Of a DNA stretch of 64,000 bases, positions 61,161-64,000 are shown in pieces (the stretch's first letter is position 1; each line of letters begins with the position of its first letter). The stretch spans positions 1 to 64,000 of the forward strand of contig NZ_JACJKA010000018.1 of NCBI RefSeq assembly GCF_016900355.1, read 5' to 3'. A program made the position numbers and the translations under genes. This DNA is from Bacteroides mediterraneensis (GTDB lineage Bacteria > Bacteroidota > Bacteroidia > Bacteroidales > Bacteroidaceae). The notes under the pieces are model-generated. The model saw only the letters and a program-made list of their open reading frames with translations, ran no database searches and was not told where the DNA came from.

Positions 61161-63425
61161 ATGAGAAACAATTTATGGAAATCGGGACTTTTGTCCATCA
61201 TGCTGGGAAGTGCATCTTGTATGCCGCTTCTTGCACAAGGTACGGTCGATGATTACAACCGGGCTTATGCACTGAGAGAGAAATACAGTATGAAGCAGGT
61301 GCTTTATGCTGGAGTAGTACCCCATTGGGTAGAACATACTTCTTCCTTCTGGTATGTGCGTCAGACTGAAAAAGGAAACGAATATGTGAAGGTGGATGCG
61401 GCATCGGCCAAGCGTACAGCGTTGTTTAACCAGCAGAAAATGGCAAGTGCTTTGTCTGAAAAGTCGGGCCGTAAGGTAGATGCCTATCATCTTCCGCTTC
61501 AGAATTGCTGGTTGAATACTTCACTTGATACCTTGCGTTTCCAACTGGATGGAAAATTCTGGGCTTATAGCATTAAGCACAATCGGTTGTTGGATGAGGG
61601 TGCGATTCCTCCCCGTGGCAAAGAACGCCATTGGATGGAAGTGGACGATGAGAAAGACGGAGGTCCGGTAACTTCTCCCGATGGGAAATGGGTGGCTTTC
61701 ATCAAGAACGACAATGTATATGCGCGTGAAGTAGCTACAGGCAAAGAGAAGCAACTGAGCCAGGATGGTACGTTAAGCAATTATTACTCTTCTTACATCC
61801 AGTGGTCGCCCGACTCCAAGTCGGTGGTTTCTTGCCGGATTCGTCCGGTAGAAAAACGCTATGTCTATTATGTGGAATCTTCTCCGGCCGACCAGTCACA
61901 GCCGAAGTTGCACAAGCAGGAGTACGCCAAACCGGGTGATGAGCTGCGCTTCAAGGTGCCTTGTATCTTTGAAGTGGAATCCGGTCGTCGGTTGATTCCT
62001 TCTACTGAACTGTTCAGCCATCAATATGAATTGTCGGCTCCGATGTGGAACGCAGACAGCAAAGGCATTACCTTTGAATACAACGAACGCGGACACAAGG
62101 TATATCGGGTGTTAGAAATGTCGGCAGTCGATGGAAAAGTCCGTACATTGATTGAAGAGAAAGAGGAAAAATATGTGAACTATCCGCGCATTTACCGTAA
62201 TTACCTGAGCGATGGCAAGCGGATTATTTGGTCAAGCGAACGGGACAACTACAATCACTTGTATATGTACGACCGGGCTACCGGAAAACCGTTGAACCAG
62301 ATTACCAAAGGCGAATGGTATGTGCGTGGCGTTCAGTATGTGGATGAGGCCAATGGGGTGATTTATTTTTCTGCCAATGGCATGAACAAGAACGAAGACC
62401 CTTATCTGATTCATTATTATAAAATTAACTTCGACGGCAGCAACTTAGTGGAACTGACGCCGGAAGAAGGTATGCATCAGTGCTGGTATTCACCCGATCA
62501 CAAATATCTGGTGGATGTGTATAGTAAGGTAGACCAGGCACCTGTTACCGTATTGCGTGAGGCAAAGGATGGAAAGATTCGCATGCAATTGGAAAAAGCA
62601 GATATCTCTGCGTTGTTGGCTAACGGATGGAAGGCTCCCGAAGTGTTTACTGCCAAAGGTCGTGACGGAAAAACGGATATGTGGGGCATCATTTATCGCC
62701 CGTCTAACTTTGATCCGTCAAAGAAGTATCCGGTCATTGAATATATCTATTCCGGTCCGGGCGACCAGTATGTGCCGAAAACCTTCTCTTCTTATAACTG
62801 GTGGATGACCTCCTTGGCAGAATTAGGGTTCATCGTGGTGCAGGTAGACGGTATGACCACCTCTTTCCGCTCCAAAGAGTTTGAGGAAGTGTGCTACAAG
62901 AACTTGAAGGATGCTGGACTGCCCGACCATATTGCGTGGATTAAGGCGGCCGCACAGAAATATCCTTACATGGACATTGATCGTGTAGGTATCTTCGGCT
63001 GTTCTGCCGGCGGACAGGAATCTACAGGTGCCGTACTCTTCCACCCTGAATTTTATAAAGCAGCTTATTCAGCTTGTGGCTGCCACGACAACCGCATGGA
63101 TAAAATCTGGTGGAATGAGCTCTGGATGGGGTATCCGGTGGACGAATCTTACAGCGCTTGTTCCAATGTGGACAATGCTTACCGTCTTTCTCGTCCGCTG
63201 ATGCTGGTAGTCGGTGAATTGGATGACAACGTAGACCCGTCTTCTACCATGCAGGTGGTCAATGCGCTGGAAAAAGCCAACAAGGATTTTGAATTGGTAG
63301 TCATTCCAGGAGCTCACCATACTATGGGAGAAGATTTCGGTGAACACAAACGGTATGATTTCTTTGTTCGTAATCTGATGGGAGTTACTCCTCCGTCTTG
63401 GGATAAAGTCAAAACCGGAAAATAA
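61161..63425 (+). CDS. S9 family peptidase, dipeptidyl peptidase IV-like
   Basis: The 754-residue protein begins with a signal peptide (cleavage near MPLLAQ; a lipobox at SASC is a weaker reading). The first 490 residues form the DPP-IV-type beta-propeller (DEKDGGPVTSPDGKWVAFIKND, YIQWSPDSKSVVSCRIRP), and the rest is the alpha/beta hydrolase with the catalytic triad: S615 in GCSAGGQES, D688/D689 in VVGELDDNVDP, and H719/H720 in GAHHTMGE. Members cut after proline or alanine in N-terminal dipeptides. Its place at the end of the locus, with aminopeptidase P upstream, points to Pro-rich peptides. It may also be an ordinary periplasmic peptidase that happens to lie here. Confidence 0.88.
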   Translation: MRNNLWKSGLLSIMLGSASCMPLLAQGTVDDYNRAYALREKYSMKQVLYAGVVPHWVEHTSSFWYVRQTEKGNEYVKVDAASAKRTALFNQQKMASALSEKSGRKVDAYHLPLQNCWLNTSLDTLRFQLDGKFWAYSIKHNRLLDEGAIPPRGKERHWMEVDDEKDGGPVTSPDGKWVAFIKNDNVYAREVATGKEKQLSQDGTLSNYYSSYIQWSPDSKSVVSCRIRPVEKRYVYYVESSPADQSQPKLHKQEYAKPGDELRFKVPCIFEVESGRRLIPSTELFSHQYELSAPMWNADSKGITFEYNERGHKVYRVLEMSAVDGKVRTLIEEKEEKYVNYPRIYRNYLSDGKRIIWSSERDNYNHLYMYDRATGKPLNQITKGEWYVRGVQYVDEANGVIYFSANGMNKNEDPYLIHYYKINFDGSNLVELTPEEGMHQCWYSPDHKYLVDVYSKVDQAPVTVLREAKDGKIRMQLEKADISALLANGWKAPEVFTAKGRDGKTDMWGIIYRPSNFDPSKKYPVIEYIYSGPGDQYVPKTFSSYNWWMTSLAELGFIVVQVDGMTTSFRSKEFEEVCYKNLKDAGLPDHIAWIKAAAQKYPYMDIDRVGIFGCSAGGQESTGAVLFHPEFYKAAYSACGCHDNRMDKIWWNELWMGYPVDESYSACSNVDNAYRLSRPLMLVVGELDDNVDPSSTMQVVNALEKANKDFELVVIPGAHHTMGEDFGEHKRYDFFVRNLMGVTPPSWDKVKTGK

Positions 63426-63451
63426 TTTATTCGGCTTTCCGGATAACAACG

Positions 63452-63477
63452 TGGGTCACTCATTTTTGGGCGACCCA
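63452..63477. terminator. Hairpin between converging genes
   Basis: A six-pair stem (TGGGTC at 63452-63457 against GACCCA at 63472-63477) followed by TTTT on the plus strand. It ends the S9 peptidase gene and includes the stop of the opposite gene. Confidence 0.5.
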
Positions 63478-64000
63478 TTTTGCTATGTCTTCTATTACTT
63501 TTTCAGATAACCGTGCAGGATGATTGTATTCCATTGGGGTCGATTTTCCGATACCCTCCATGAAACAGTGGTTTAACGTAGGGTAGGACTGGAAGGTGGC
63601 GTTCGTTTTGCCGAACATTCCTAACTTCCACATGGAAAAATCCTGCATGGTCACTTGGTAGTCACGCTCTCCTTGTAAGAAGAGCATGGGAATAGACAAG
63701 GAATAGGCCGTCATGACAGGAGCATACTTGTCCAAGTAGTTCCAATAGGCTTGCGGAGCAGAGGCTTTCACTTGTTGGAATTGCTGGGCGAGGAGTGCCT
63801 CGTCTGTATTTCCGTTCAAGGAAGCCAGGTAACGCAGTTGCTCTTTGAGGATGTCATCCTGTGGACGGGAAGGAGCGGCCAGCAGAATGAGGCCGTTGAC
63901 CGACGGGCAGCGTGTAGCGATGAGTGGAGCCAGCAATCCTCCTAAACTGTGTCCGGCTACGAAAACTTTCTGTTTATCTACAAAAGGCAGGGAGGCTGCT
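63460..64000 (-). CDS. Alpha/beta hydrolase, C-terminal part (runs off the window)
   Basis: About 180 residues of an alpha/beta hydrolase that begins beyond the right edge. The nucleophile elbow GHSLGG is encoded at 63937-63954, followed by LLAPLIATRCPSVNGLILLAAP. A later segment, MLFLQGERDYQVTMQDF, carries the catalytic Asp region (ERDYQV), and LNHCFMEG gives the His near the C-terminus. The family includes esterases, acetyl xylan esterase-like enzymes and peptidases; the upstream part needed to choose is missing. It converges on the S9 peptidase gene, so it belongs to a different transcript and may or may not be part of the locus. Confidence 0.8.
   Translation of the reverse strand, partial: AASLPFVDKQKVFVAGHSLGGLLAPLIATRCPSVNGLILLAAPSRPQDDILKEQLRYLASLNGNTDEALLAQQFQQVKASAPQAYWNYLDKYAPVMTAYSLSIPMLFLQGERDYQVTMQDFSMWKLGMFGKTNATFQSYPTLNHCFMEGIGKSTPMEYNHPARLSEKVIEDIAKWVAQK

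Noticed and set aside
33956-63425. Mobile element or recent transfer of the locus
   Set aside because: No integrase, transposase or flanking repeats seen, and base use looks like the neighbours.

Overview
The window looks like chromosomal DNA of a gut Bacteroidales, most likely Bacteroides or Phocaeicola. Evidence: a SusC/SusD pair next to a hybrid two-component regulator (HTCS), TAnnTTTG-type -7 promoter elements, lipoproteins with an acidic tail after the lipid cysteine, a MurF-alanine racemase fusion, GSCFA and DUF3109 proteins. Everything is read from the sequence; family names are from memory of the motifs.

Layout. 1-360 is the end of an rRNA operon (23S 3' end, 5S, terminator). 906-3026 is an ABC exporter operon with a GntR-type regulator. 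3257-8146 holds waaA and gltX (minus) and a PgpH-like HD phosphohydrolase (plus). 8220-12153 is a minus-strand uronate group: a galactitol-type PTS EIIC without partners, a KduI isomerase with a signal peptide, and an ExuT-like transporter. 12566-18672 carries a small membrane protein, topA, aroK, speA and argB. 18737-20828 has an ECF sigma factor with its likely anti-sigma partner and a lysine exporter split into two overlapping genes. 20925-24352 is murF-alr and a GSCFA gene; 24437-29199 is dxs, trkA and a fimbrillin-like lipoprotein. 29262-33883 is housekeeping: DUF3109, rnhB, a small membrane protein, tsaE, a metal ABC permease, a small anchored protein and aroA.

33956-63425 is the most interesting part: a utilisation locus of about 29 kb controlled by a divergent HTCS. 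It encodes two GH127 beta-L-arabinofuranosidase-like enzymes, a GH43 enzyme, a GH97 enzyme fused to a zinc-metallopeptidase-like domain, SusC/SusD, a lipoprotein with repeated DUF4859-like modules, two HExxH proteins (DUF6055-like), an aminopeptidase P, an EamA transporter and a DPP-IV-like S9 peptidase. Combining beta-L-arabinofuranosidases with an alpha-galactosidase-like enzyme and several peptidases, two of them from proline-related families, fits a plant hydroxyproline-rich glycoprotein (extensin type) better than a plain polysaccharide. This is inference from gene content. Intrinsic terminators split the locus into probable sub-transcripts.

Two intergenic regions carry short periodic repeat arrays (21 bp at 12465-12520, 22 bp at 38152-38224), each about 300 bp upstream of an operon start. 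I see no prophage, insertion sequence, CRISPR array or tRNA gene. The last gene, an alpha/beta hydrolase on the minus strand, runs off the right edge.
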